NCBI GenBank assembly: GCA_041667115.1
Contig: JBAYFO010000035.1
Span: 1-36,531, forward strand
DNA: 36,531 bases
Direction of reading: 5' to 3'
From: UBA1563 sp041667115
GTDB lineage: Bacteria; Bacteroidota; Ignavibacteria; Ignavibacteriales; Ignavibacteriaceae
Under the pieces are notes generated by a model, which saw nothing but the letters and a program-made list of their open reading frames with translations, ran no database searches and was not told where the DNA came from. Made by a program: the position numbers and the translations under genes. Position 1 is the first letter of the stretch. Each line of letters starts with the position of its first letter. Of this stretch, positions 23,672 to 33,700 are shown one piece after another.

Positions 23672-24109
23672 CCCCGTTTCCATGAGATATTCTTGAAGGA
23701 TAATTGCAGCGGCGTTTCGGTCAACTAATCCTTTTTCTCTTCTTTTTGATTTCTTCGGAACGGTAACTAAAATTCTCTCCTGAGCGAGCGAAGAAGAATA
23801 ACTTTCATCAACAAGAATGACTTCCAGTGAAAAAAGTTGCTCGAGTTTTGTTTTGAATTTCATTATCGGTTCAAGCATCCTTGATACTTGCCCATCTTCC
23901 CTTAATGGATTTCCTAAAATGATTTTTTCCACTTCTTGCTCCCGGATAATTTTTTTTAACTCTTCAATAAAAGTATGGTCGTTTGAAAGAGTTAGATAAG
24001 GATAAGCAAAAGTTTTTAAAGGATCGCATAACGCTAATCCGATCCGTTTTGCTCCGTAGTCGATTGCAAGAATTCTAGAAAGTTTTTCTGTTCCGGATTT
24101 ATTGCACAT
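23666..24109 (-). CDS. ruvX: Holliday junction resolvase-like / pre-16S rRNA nuclease YqgF
   Basis: The 147-residue RNase H-fold protein shows the YqgF signatures L-A-I-D-Y-G-A-K-R-I-G-L-A, I-I-L-G-N-P-L-R-E-D-G, V-D-E-S-Y-S-S and a final V-D-R-N-A-A-A-I-I-L-Q-E-Y-L. The acidic residues D16-D17-region, E and the final D form the expected active site. In other bacteria it processes the 5' end of 16S rRNA and has been linked to recombination. Its start overlaps the spoT stop by 11 bases, and it is the last housekeeping gene before the BMC pair. Confidence 0.95.
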   Translation of the reverse strand: MCNKSGTEKLSRILAIDYGAKRIGLALCDPLKTFAYPYLTLSNDHTFIEELKKIIREQEVEKIILGNPLREDGQVSRMLEPIMKFKTKLEQLFSLEVILVDESYSSSLAQERILVTVPKKSKRREKGLVDRNAAAIILQEYLMETGH

Positions 24110-26288
24110 AATTTTCTAATCGAGTAACAGTGTACACACCTTTTATCTTTTTAAGCCTATCAATAACCCGCGATAGATGTTCTAAATTTTGCACAAATAA
24201 AGTAACATTTCCTTCAAATTTCGAATTCTTCGTATCGATATTAATCGATTTAATGTTTGTGTTTTGAAAGGTTACTACTTGATGCGCAATTTCACTTAAT
24301 AAACCGGGAGTGTCTTCTCCCTTAAGTGATAGTCCAACGATAAAATTTGAATTTTCCAAAGCCGGCCACTCAACTGAAATAATCTTATCAGCCTCTTTTT
24401 CGGAAAGTTGGAGCATGCTTTTACAGTTTTTACGGTGAATTTTTATTCCTTCACCTTTGGTAATAAAGCCTACAACTTGATCTCCGGGAATAGGATTGCA
24501 ACATTTCGAATAGGAAAAGAGCATGTTTGAACTCTGCCCGTCCACAACCAAAGTTCCACCTGAGGAACGTGCAAATTGTGTAAAATTTTCAAATTCAGTA
24601 TTTGCTTGAAGTGGTTTTTTGTCTTCTTCTTTGTTCGGTAGCGGTGAACTCAATATCTCATCAAGATTAATTTTCCCTTGTGCTATCGCTTTAAAAAGTT
24701 GCTTGGCGTTATCATATTTTAAGTTCAGATACAACTTTGCAACATCTTGTGGAGTAAAAGAAAGTTTTAATTTTTTAATCTTCTTTTCCCACAGTTCTTT
24801 TCCCGCTTTGGCTAAATCCTCATCCTCTTTGTTTAGCCATTTTCTTACTTCAACTTTAGCCTTATGTGTAATAACAAACTTCAACCAGTTCCTATTCGGG
24901 TGCTGATTTTTTGAAATGATAATTTCAACCTGGTCGCCGCTGTGCAATTGCGTATCCAATGGAACAATTTTTTTATTTACCTTCGCACCGATACAATGAA
25001 ATCCTATTTTGGTGTGAATGTCAAATGCAAAATCAACGGGTGTACTTTTCAAAGGAAGTCTTCGTAAATCACCATTCGGTGTAAAAACATAAATTTCATC
25101 CGAGTACAAATTAAGTTTGAAATTTTCCAGAATATTTTTCTTGACATCTTCCGTTCCACTGGCTTCGATCATTTCACGAATCCACGTTACATAACTGTTC
25201 ATCGTTTTATCGATAGAAGGATCGCCTTCTTTATATCGCCAATGCGCAGCAACTCCCTTTTCGGCAATGTCGTGCATTTTTCTTGTCCGGATTTGAACTT
25301 CCACCAACTCGCCATCCGGACCTACTACCGTCGTATGAATTGATTGATAATTATTTGTTTTAGGAATTGCGATATAATCCTTGAATCTATCCGGCACCGG
25401 AATAAATATTTGGTTAATAATACCAAAAGCCGTGTAACATTGATTTATGTCTTCGGTTTCCAGAATAATTCTCACGGCAAAAAGATCATAAATTTCTTCA
25501 AACGGTTTGTTCCGTTTGATCATTTTTCTGTAAATGCTGTAAAGATGTTTTGGTCTTCCACTAATATCAAACTTGATATCGTATTCTTCAAGTTTTTTAA
25601 CGATCGGTTCCGAAAATTTATCTATATATTTTTCGCGCTCGAAACGTTTGGCGCTAATTTTCTTTTTAATATCCTCATAAGCTTGTTTGTTAAGTTCCTT
25701 AAAAGCCAGGTCTTCCAACTCCCATTTTAATTTCCCTAAACCAAAACGATGAGCAAGCGGCGCATATATTTCGAGTGTTTCTTTTGCAATTCTTTTTCTT
25801 TTCTCAGGATTCAGAAAATCGATTGTCCGCATATTGTGTAAACGATCTGCAAATTTTACCACGATCACTCGAATATCTTTTGAAACCGACATCAAAAGCT
25901 TCCGGTAATTTTCCGCCTGGTTGATATCCGTTCCTTGAAAAAGCTGTTGAATTTTTGTAAGTCCATCTACGATCAGAGCAATATCATCACCAAAATTTTT
26001 CTTAATCGTGTCGATAGTATATTCCATATTATCTTCAACGATATCATGAAGTAAGGCACATGCAACGGAAATGTCATCAAAAGGAATTTCAGTAGCAAGA
26101 ATATTAGCTACGGCATAAGGATGTGTAAAATAAGGTTCGTTTGATGCACGCGTATCATTTTCATGCGCAATGGCTGCAAATTCAAATGCTTTCTTAATAA
26201 GTTCGACGTCTACTTTTGCCAAACTCTTTTGACAATTTTTTATCAATTCGTCAAGCATTATAGCCGCTGTTACCGAAGAAATATTCAT
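24099..26288 (-). CDS. Bifunctional (p)ppGpp synthetase/hydrolase of the RelA/SpoT family
   Basis: The 729-residue protein has the full Rel layout. The HD hydrolase domain (about 35-190) has H56, H81-D82 and E85-D86 intact. The synthetase domain (about 235-345) has S-G-R-P-K-H-L-Y-S-I-Y, R-F-K-D-Y-I-A-I-P-K, Y-Q-S-I-H-T and E-V-Q-I-R-T. The TGS domain (about 398-457) opens Y-V-F-T-P-N-G, a zinc-finger-like region has C-C-N-P-I-P-G-D and H-R-K-N-C, and a C-terminal ACT domain spans about 655-729. Intact HD and synthetase residues predict both activities, controlling the stringent response. It starts 3 bases after the TPR gene and overlaps ruvX. Confidence 0.94.
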   Translation of the reverse strand: MNISSVTAAIMLDELIKNCQKSLAKVDVELIKKAFEFAAIAHENDTRASNEPYFTHPYAVANILATEIPFDDISVACALLHDIVEDNMEYTIDTIKKNFGDDIALIVDGLTKIQQLFQGTDINQAENYRKLLMSVSKDIRVIVVKFADRLHNMRTIDFLNPEKRKRIAKETLEIYAPLAHRFGLGKLKWELEDLAFKELNKQAYEDIKKKISAKRFEREKYIDKFSEPIVKKLEEYDIKFDISGRPKHLYSIYRKMIKRNKPFEEIYDLFAVRIILETEDINQCYTAFGIINQIFIPVPDRFKDYIAIPKTNNYQSIHTTVVGPDGELVEVQIRTRKMHDIAEKGVAAHWRYKEGDPSIDKTMNSYVTWIREMIEASGTEDVKKNILENFKLNLYSDEIYVFTPNGDLRRLPLKSTPVDFAFDIHTKIGFHCIGAKVNKKIVPLDTQLHSGDQVEIIISKNQHPNRNWLKFVITHKAKVEVRKWLNKEDEDLAKAGKELWEKKIKKLKLSFTPQDVAKLYLNLKYDNAKQLFKAIAQGKINLDEILSSPLPNKEEDKKPLQANTEFENFTQFARSSGGTLVVDGQSSNMLFSYSKCCNPIPGDQVVGFITKGEGIKIHRKNCKSMLQLSEKEADKIISVEWPALENSNFIVGLSLKGEDTPGLLSEIAHQVVTFQNTNIKSINIDTKNSKFEGNVTLFVQNLEHLSRVIDRLKKIKGVYTVTRLENYVQ

Positions 26289-26291
26289 GAT

Positions 26292-27323
26292 TTATTTTTC
26301 ATTTTCTAAAGACATAACTTTATTTCTTAATGCAAGTACCTTATCTAATCGTTCTTCTAATTGTTGTTGCTCATAGCTCGTGAACCGTTTTATTGAAAGA
26401 ATTTCGTTACAAAGAAGTAACGCTTTTTTATTCTCGCCCTGCCGTTCATAATCCTGGGCGATTCTATGTTTCAATACAACCTCATTAATTCTGTTCGCCT
26501 GCTTGGTTGATGCATATGAAGCTAATAATTCATAATGAATTTCAATCGCTTTCGAGAGATTTACATCTTCGTAAGCACGGGCTAACGCCCACTTAAAATT
26601 CCTATTGTTTGGATATTTTTTCAACACTTCTTCGGCTAAAGAAATTGCCGAAGGTGATTTCTTCTGATTAATATAAATCCATAAAAGAGAAACCACCCCT
26701 GAAGCATAACTATAATTTTCTTTTTCAATACCTTTACTAAGTAATTTAAATCCTTCTATTTTTTCATCTGCAAAAAAAGGAAGCCATGCAGCTTTAACAC
26801 TTTTCCAATATTTATAAGTTCCAATAGCAATTAAGGCTTCACTGAACGACGAATCAATTTTAAGGCAATTCTCAAAATAATTTACAGCATTTATTCCATT
26901 CGTGAAAGTCGAAAACCATTTCCCTTGAACCGAAGCAAAATAAGCCCGGTACCCGTTTATCATTCCCAAATAATAATTTGTCCAGAGTGATTTTTTATTG
27001 TTGCTTTTATCAACGATAGATTCCGCTTCATCTAAATATTTTTCAATTTTTTCGTTTTCAAAAGGAATGGCAAGGTCATTAGCCTTTGTAATTAACACTG
27101 CCGCTAAATATAGTTTGCCAAATGGTAAATTCGGAAAAGATTCATCAAGTGTCAGAAATGTTTTTTCAGCTTCGTCATAGCTTTGTTCCATGATATTTGC
27201 TATTCCTTTTTTTAAAAGGAAATCAACTTGCTTATCCGGATAACTTTGGGCAAAAGCTGTCGGGAGAAGAAAAAAGATTAAAAAGAAAAGTTTATAACGT
27301 GCCAAATGTTCTGTCCCCGGCAT
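26292..27323 (-). CDS. Exported TPR-repeat protein of unknown function
   Basis: The product (343 residues from the start chosen here) has a signal peptide (about K-L-F-F-L-I-F-F-L-L-P-T-A-F-A-Q). Helical repeats follow that fit tetratricopeptide units, such as Y-D-E-A-E-K-T-F-L-T-L-D-E-S-F-P-N and S-A-I-S-L-A-E-E-V-L-K-K-Y-P-N-N. The frame is open to an upstream ATG at 27356, but the ATG at 27323 puts the signal peptide closer to the N-terminus and shortens the overlap with upp to 32 bases. A TTG at 27305 is another option. It is probably periplasmic. I cannot assign a partner. It lies 3 bases before the RelA/SpoT gene. Confidence 0.75.
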   Translation of the reverse strand: MPGTEHLARYKLFFLIFFLLPTAFAQSYPDKQVDFLLKKGIANIMEQSYDEAEKTFLTLDESFPNLPFGKLYLAAVLITKANDLAIPFENEKIEKYLDEAESIVDKSNNKKSLWTNYYLGMINGYRAYFASVQGKWFSTFTNGINAVNYFENCLKIDSSFSEALIAIGTYKYWKSVKAAWLPFFADEKIEGFKLLSKGIEKENYSYASGVVSLLWIYINQKKSPSAISLAEEVLKKYPNNRNFKWALARAYEDVNLSKAIEIHYELLASYASTKQANRINEVVLKHRIAQDYERQGENKKALLLCNEILSIKRFTSYEQQQLEERLDKVLALRNKVMSLENEK

Positions 27324-27930
27324 CACCAAGTCCCGGCAAAATATATCCGCGCTCATTCAGTTTTTTATCTAAAGCTGCACAAAAGATCGAAACATCGGGA
27401 TGTTCCTTTGCAATCTTCTTTAATCCTTCGGGTGCCGCAACCAAACAAGCGAAGACACAATTTTTCACACCCCGCTTCTTCAAATACTTTAACGCTTCCG
27501 AAGAAGAACCGCCCGTTGCCAGCATTGGGTCAAGTAAAATAACACTCGAGTTATGAATGTCCTTTGGAGTTTTGTAATAGTACTCTACCGGTTCAAGAGT
27601 TTCTTCATTTCTTTGCAAACCAATATGTCCAACTTTTGCATCGGGAATCACTTCAAGAAATCCGCTCACCATACCTAATCCGGCACGTAAAACCGGGACT
27701 AAAACAACATCTTGTTTTAGCTTATATCCCTTAGTCATTTCGAGAGGAGTTTCAACATCAATTTTAGTTAGGTGATATTCTTTGCTGATCTCAACTGCAA
27801 GAATAAGTGAAATCCTTTTTACCGCAGCACGAAATATTTCCGGATTAGTTTTCTTATCGCGGAGGATCGTTATATCTTTTTTAACCAACGGATGATCGTT
27901 GAGATAAAATTTTTTGTTTGTTATTTTCAT
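27292..27930 (-). CDS. upp: Uracil phosphoribosyltransferase
   Basis: The 212-residue cytosolic salvage enzyme converts uracil and PRPP to UMP. The PRPP loop is visible as L-D-P-M-L-A-T-G-G-S. The uracil-binding C-terminus reads G-Y-I-L-P-G-L-G-D-A-G-D-R-T-F-G-T, and V-P-V-L-R-A-G-L-G-M lies near residue 80. Length and motifs are typical. It starts 7 bases after the flavoprotein gene and ends inside the 5' end of the TPR gene. Confidence 0.96.
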   Translation of the reverse strand: MKITNKKFYLNDHPLVKKDITILRDKKTNPEIFRAAVKRISLILAVEISKEYHLTKIDVETPLEMTKGYKLKQDVVLVPVLRAGLGMVSGFLEVIPDAKVGHIGLQRNEETLEPVEYYYKTPKDIHNSSVILLDPMLATGGSSSEALKYLKKRGVKNCVFACLVAAPEGLKKIAKEHPDVSIFCAALDKKLNERGYILPGLGDAGDRTFGTL

Positions 27931-27937
27931 TTCACTG

Positions 27938-29296
27938 TTACCTTGTGGATTCTGCTTTTCTCCCTAACACCGATAATAAGTTAATAAACGGCGATAACGG
28001 AGGAGTGTAGTTATATTCTGTGTTAGCTAGTTGTTGAGCCTGAATATTATTTTTAATATAGGTTGAAATAATATCTGCATACCCCGAAACTTCTTTTCCG
28101 CCTAAAAACGATGCGCCTAATATTTTTTTAGATGACCGGTCAAAGAGGATTTTCCCGAAAACCGGGATGCTCTCTTTCATCACCTTCACTAAATTAGGAA
28201 CTGCTTCTGCAACTGCGACAAATGGAATTTTTTTGCTCTGCAATTCTTGTTCTGTGAGACCAACCTGTGCAAAATAATTGTCGAATATTTTCACAGAAAT
28301 ATTTTTTATTACCGGTTGATAAAATGCGTTTCCTAGCGCAGCATTCTCCCCTGCAATATGTCCCTGCCGCTGAGCAAAAGTTGCAAGAGGAATATAATCA
28401 TCACTTCGCGTAATAAAATTTTTAAGTTCAATACAATCTCCACATGCATAAATATCTTTCTGTGAAGTTTGTAATTTATTGTTCACTTTTATACCACCGG
28501 ACTTTCCGGTCTCAAGTTTTGTTTGAAATGCCAACGAGTTGTTTGGTGCAAAACCACTGCAGGTTATTATAAAATCAATTTCAATCGAGCGTCCATCGTA
28601 CAACAATTCAACAACTTTGGAATTAGCAATTCTATACTTAACATTTCCGGCGTTGCCTAAGAAATTAATCTTTTTTTCATTTAGAATCTTTTTGACAAGT
28701 TGTCTTATTTCCCTATCGGCAGAAGGAAAAGGTTCGTTCGCCTGTTCTATTAAATATACTTCAAAGCCAAGTTTATTTAACGCTTCAGATGTCTCCAAAC
28801 CGATATATCCCGAACCAATAACACACGCTTTTTTCTGCTTTGCTTCTTTGATAAAGTTTTTGATTTGTATTACATCTTCAACTGATTTTAAAGAGGAGAC
28901 ATTCGTCAGTTCGGGAGAAAGATTAGAAATTCTTTTCGCTTTTGCACCGGTTGCAAGAATCAGTTTATCGTAAGAGAATTCATACCGCTTTTGTTCATTT
29001 AGAGAAAGGACGGAGATACTTTTTGTCTTCGTATTAATTTCTTCCACTTGATGTTTAGTATAAACTTTTACGTTTTTTTCTTGATAAAACTTTTGTTCAT
29101 CAAAAAAAACTATGCTGTGAAGATCCTCAATCTCACCGGAGAGAACGTAGGGGAGTTCGCAGGTACCGGTTGAGATGTATTTGCTTTGTTCAAATAAAAT
29201 AACCTTTGCATTCGGATTGACGCGCTTCGCTTTAGCAGCTGCTGCTGCACCGGCGGCATTCCCGCCAACAACCAAAATGGTCTGTTCGGATATCAT
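27938..29296 (-). CDS. CoA-disulfide reductase / NADH oxidase-like flavoprotein
   Basis: The 452-residue pyridine nucleotide-disulfide oxidoreductase has an N-terminal FAD Rossmann motif (V-V-G-G-N-A-A-G-A-A-A-A). A single redox cysteine sits in S-T-G-T-C-E-L-P-Y (about C46), a second dinucleotide motif reads G-S-G-Y-I-G-L-E-T, and the FAD-contact motif reads D-I-Y-A-C-G-D-C. One cysteine in the L-P-Y context is the hallmark of CoA-disulfide reductases, NADH oxidases and NADH peroxidases. Which reaction it performs cannot be told from sequence. No rhodanese domain is fused. Its start overlaps the der stop by 4 bases. Confidence 0.88.
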   Translation of the reverse strand: MISEQTILVVGGNAAGAAAAAKAKRVNPNAKVILFEQSKYISTGTCELPYVLSGEIEDLHSIVFFDEQKFYQEKNVKVYTKHQVEEINTKTKSISVLSLNEQKRYEFSYDKLILATGAKAKRISNLSPELTNVSSLKSVEDVIQIKNFIKEAKQKKACVIGSGYIGLETSEALNKLGFEVYLIEQANEPFPSADREIRQLVKKILNEKKINFLGNAGNVKYRIANSKVVELLYDGRSIEIDFIITCSGFAPNNSLAFQTKLETGKSGGIKVNNKLQTSQKDIYACGDCIELKNFITRSDDYIPLATFAQRQGHIAGENAALGNAFYQPVIKNISVKIFDNYFAQVGLTEQELQSKKIPFVAVAEAVPNLVKVMKESIPVFGKILFDRSSKKILGASFLGGKEVSGYADIISTYIKNNIQAQQLANTEYNYTPPLSPFINLLSVLGRKAESTR

Positions 29297-30603
29297 TTCT
29301 CTTTAAAACTTAGGGTGAACGGGACTCCGTAAAAACCAAAATGTTTCCGGATTAATTTTTCAAGATATCTTTTGTACGCTTCAGTAACATTTTTTGGATA
29401 ATTAGAAAAGAAAAGAAAGACGGGATACTTTGTTCCCACCTGGTTAATAAATTTTATTTTTACTTCTCTCCCTGTCGAAGTTGTTGGCGGCGGAGTCCGC
29501 TTTATTTCTTCGAGTAAAGTATCATTCAGTTCATCCGTCGGAATTCTCTTTTTTCTTTCCGCCTCAATTTCTTTTGCAAGATCAATAAGTTTAAAGATGC
29601 GTTGTTTGGTTAAAGCAGAAACAAAAACTATCGGGACGTAATCGAGTGACCCTATTTTCTCCCGTAATTCTAATTCAACTTTTCGCGCAGTGTTCGTTTC
29701 CTTTTCAACCAAATCCCATTTGTTGTAGGCAATGATAATTCCTTTTCGACGGCGGACAGCTTCATCTAATATTTTTTGATCTTGATTTTCCAATCCGATC
29801 GTGGCATCAATTAAAACTACCGCAACGTCAGATTCGGCAATAGCTTTCAAAGTTCTGATCGAAGAAAAATATTCTATACTTTCCAGAATTTTACTTTTCT
29901 TGCGTAAGCCGGCTGTATCAATTAAAACAATATCTTCTCCGTAATATTTAATAACCGAATTGATGCTGTCGCGCGTTGTACCGGCAATATCAGTTACGAT
30001 GCTTCTGTTGTATCCAAGAAGCGCGTTGGTTAAAGATGATTTCCCTACGTTCGGTCTCCCAACTACAGCAATCTTTAATCTTTTATCTTCCTCTTCTTCT
30101 ATCTGTTCAACAAAATCATTCGTTAACAGATCAAGAAAGTCTCCGGTGCCTCTGCCTACAAGCGCAGAAACTGGGAGAGGATCGCCGAGCCCAAGAGCAT
30201 AAAATTCATGTAATAAATGATCCTGATTATGTGAATCAACTTTATTGACCAGCAGAAAGCATTTTTTTTGAGCCTGCCGCAGCATTTGTCCAATTAACGT
30301 ATCAACAGGCAAAATACCGTCGCGGGAATTGGTAATAAAAAGAATGACATCCGCTTCTTCAATTGCAATTTCCACTTGCTCCCGGATGGCAGTTTCAAAA
30401 AGATCGGGAGAATTAGGGACGTACCCGCCGGTATCAATTAAATTAAATTTTTTATTATTCCACTCAACTTCGCCATAATTCCGGTCGCGTGTTACACCGC
30501 TTGCATCATCTACAATTGCTTCACGTACACCGGTTAAACGGTTATAAAGTGTTGATTTACCGACATTCGGTCTTCCTACAATTACAACTAAAGGTATTTT
30601 CAT
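29293..30603 (-). CDS. der: Ribosome biogenesis GTPase Der (EngA)
   Basis: The 436-residue protein has two tandem G domains. The first has G-R-P-N-V-G-K-S-T, D-T-G-G-Y and N-K-V-D, and the second, from about 177, has G-R-P-N-V-G-K-S-S, D-T-A-G-L-R-K-K-S and N-K-W-D-L. A KH-like domain follows at about 350-436. Der is needed for 50S ribosome maturation. It begins the housekeeping run. The 167-base gap before it contains TACCTTTA (minus strand, 30641-30634), a -7-like element 30 bases from the ATG, without a clear -33 partner. No terminator hairpin is evident after the kinase gene. Confidence 0.97.
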   Translation of the reverse strand: MKIPLVVIVGRPNVGKSTLYNRLTGVREAIVDDASGVTRDRNYGEVEWNNKKFNLIDTGGYVPNSPDLFETAIREQVEIAIEEADVILFITNSRDGILPVDTLIGQMLRQAQKKCFLLVNKVDSHNQDHLLHEFYALGLGDPLPVSALVGRGTGDFLDLLTNDFVEQIEEEEDKRLKIAVVGRPNVGKSSLTNALLGYNRSIVTDIAGTTRDSINSVIKYYGEDIVLIDTAGLRKKSKILESIEYFSSIRTLKAIAESDVAVVLIDATIGLENQDQKILDEAVRRRKGIIIAYNKWDLVEKETNTARKVELELREKIGSLDYVPIVFVSALTKQRIFKLIDLAKEIEAERKKRIPTDELNDTLLEEIKRTPPPTTSTGREVKIKFINQVGTKYPVFLFFSNYPKNVTEAYKRYLEKLIRKHFGFYGVPFTLSFKEK

Positions 30604-30770
30604 TTTTTGTTCGTTTTTCTATTTTTTTCAATGTAAAGGTACGGAAATTTTTGAGATTTGCAGTTAGGAGAAATCGATTTCAGTCCTATAAAACAAGTTA
30701 TTTTATTCTGATGCGGAAATTGAGACATGAAGCAAAAAACGGATCAATCAATGACTACCTCATTCTTTGC

Positions 30771-33700
30771 TTACGCCATCTTAAACATATTTTGGTATTT
30801 CTGCTTTAGAATTTTTAAATCATGAACAGTTAACAGAAATACTTCTTCCAAATCTACAGCTAGTTTTTCTGTTCCATCAAATATTGCTTGCCGGCCAAGT
30901 TGTTCAAGTTCGGCTGCAATTTCGGAGATGCGCTCCAATCCTAAGGTAGCACTCCCCCCTTTCAACTTGTGGGCAGAGAACACAAGATCATGAGATTCGT
31001 TATTTTTTGCTGCTTCAATAACTAATTCAATCAACTTAGGAGTATCTTCCAAATAAATGTCTAAGATTTCGATAAAAAACATCAGATCTTCTTCCGATTG
31101 CAAATCGTCTAAGAATGATATTTTACTCTCGTCGATGTATTGAGTAACAATCTTATCATGTTCAAGCAAATAACGTAAAGAATTTTTCCGAGTAGTTAAA
31201 AGATTTCCCCAGCGTTCCAGAATTTCTTGAAGAGCTTCAACTCTTACCGGCTTGCTGATGTAATCATCCATCCCGGCAGCGAAACACGCTTCGCGATCCC
31301 CTTGCATAGCGTTTGCAGTCATTGCAATAATTTTAGGACGAATTTCGGCACCATACGATTTATTGATTTCTCTTGAAGCCTCAAGCCCATCCATCTCCGG
31401 CATATGCACGTCCATAAAAACAATATCATAGTTGATGTTCGAAATAGATTCAATTACCTCAAATCCATTTCCAACGATATCGATGCGGTAGCCGAGTTTT
31501 TCAAATATTTTAGCTGCAACTTTTTGATTAACCAAATTATCTTCAGCCAATAAGATTTTTAGTACATATTTACTTCCCAATTTTGTATCTAATGGCTGGT
31601 GCTTTTCTTTCTTGATTTCAAGGAATTGAAGCAGTCCAAAAACTGAGAGTATTGTTTCATAAAGAATTGTTTGCTTCGTTGGTTTATATAAAAATTTAGC
31701 AATATTCAATTCTCTCAGGGTGCTCTCTTCTTCCTTCCTTCCCAATGAAGTAAGAATTACGATTGGCAAGGTTTTATTCTTTTCTATATCACGTATTGCA
31801 CGTGTTAAAGTAATGCCATCCATTTGCGGCATTTGATAATCTAATATGGCAAGATCAAACTGTTCATTTTGTTCTAATAATTTTAAAGCATCAAGTGGAA
31901 GTTCTACTGTAGTAGCAAGCATTCCCCAGCTTTTCAATTGCAGTTGCAAAATTCTTCTGTTGTTATAATTATCATCAACAACAAGAACTTTCTTCCCTTT
32001 CAAATGTCCGGCAAAATCCTTTGAGTAAACTTTGGTAAGCGATTTTGCAGCATTTGCTTTAATTGAAAAGATAAAATTCGATCCTTTCCCTTCAACACTT
32101 TCAACATGCATCGTTCCGCCCATTATTTCAGCGATACGCTTGCTGATGACTAAGCCTAAACCGGTACCACCGTATAACCTGGTGGTTGATGAATCGACCT
32201 GGCTGAACGCCTGGAAGAGTTTTGAGATTTTATCTTGCGCGATACCAATCCCTGTGTCTTTTACTGCAAATTCTATTTCAAAAAGCCCATCCTCCATCTT
32301 CTTTAAAGAAACCTCAACAAAGATCTCCCCCTTAGGAGTAAATTTGATCGCATTCCCGATAAGATTCGTTAAGATTTGTCTTATTCTAGTTATATCACCT
32401 GAAATACTACGCGGAACTTCATCATTAAGAAAATAAATTAAATCAATATTTTTTTCGGAAGCTTTTGCAGCAAATAAGTCAAAAGTATCTTCAATACAAT
32501 CGCCAATATCAAAAGGCTGGTATTCCAGTTCAAATTTCCCCGATTCAATTTTTGAGAAGTCAAGGATATCGTTAATGACGACGAGTAACTGCTCACCACT
32601 CATTCTGATAGTTTCGGCAAAATCTCTCTCTTCTTTAGGAAGTTTAGCATCCATGAGTAAGCCGGTCATTCCAATAATAGCATTGAGTGGAGTCCTAATT
32701 TCATGGCTCATAAGCGCAAGGAATTCGCTTTTTGCTTTCATCGCAGCATTTGCTTGAATTAAGGCATTATCCAATTCAATATTTTTATGTACTAGCTCCT
32801 CTTGAGCAATCTTTTGATGCAAAGCGCCTGAAAGACTTGCCGCAACTGTTTTTAGCAGCGACTGGTCATCCTTTGTCAAAATTCTTTTCACCTTACATGA
32901 ATCAAATCCGATAAATCCCCAATAGCTCCCCTTTGCAAAAATAGGTGCTAGAAATATTGATTGAATAGTTTCATCGACAAAAGCTTTTTTCTGTTCGTCT
33001 GTAATTGTTTCTAAATCAAGATAAATAATTTCGCCGCTCGAAAGCCGTTCATACAAATCTAATGATGAAAACCGGCTGTAGGGAACAAAGTTAACTCTTA
33101 GATCATCTAATTGATGCGTTACTCCTTCATCAGCCCATTCATATACTTCCTTCATCAGATATGTTTGGGATGCTTCGTCAAAAAGATTTTCAAAAATATA
33201 TCCTCTATCAACTTCGGCGCCTTTACATAACACAGCCAATGCTTGGGTAACTGCTTTCTCAAAATCGTTTCCGGTAAGCAGGGTTTCAGTAGCTTTAGCA
33301 ATACTCTGTAAAAGAATTTCTTTCTTCATCAATTGAAATTCTTGCCGTTTTCTCTCTGAAATATCACGGAAGACACTCAGGAGCCATCTTCTTTCATCTA
33401 AAGTTTTCAGAACAGAATTAGAAACCTCGAAATACTTTATTTTACCATTCCAGAGCACTAATTCAGCTTCATATTTCACGTTGAACGAATTCTTTAAAAA
33501 TCTTTCTTTTAGGCTTGAGAGCATCCTGCTTCTCTTGTCCTCCCGGTAGGCAACAGTAAAAGATTCATTTTCTAATTTAGATTTTGGGAGTTCAACAAAA
33601 TTTGCATAGGCACTATTACAGTGAACGACATTTCCCTCATCATTAATAATGCGCATACCGTCCGGTGATTTTTCCCATACTTCTTTATAAGTATGTTCGA

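Noticed and set aside
28539..28973. 144-codon plus-strand frame inside the flavoprotein gene
   Set aside because: It is antisense to the FAD/NAD-binding core of the CoA-disulfide-reductase-like gene and shows no independent start signal or domain.
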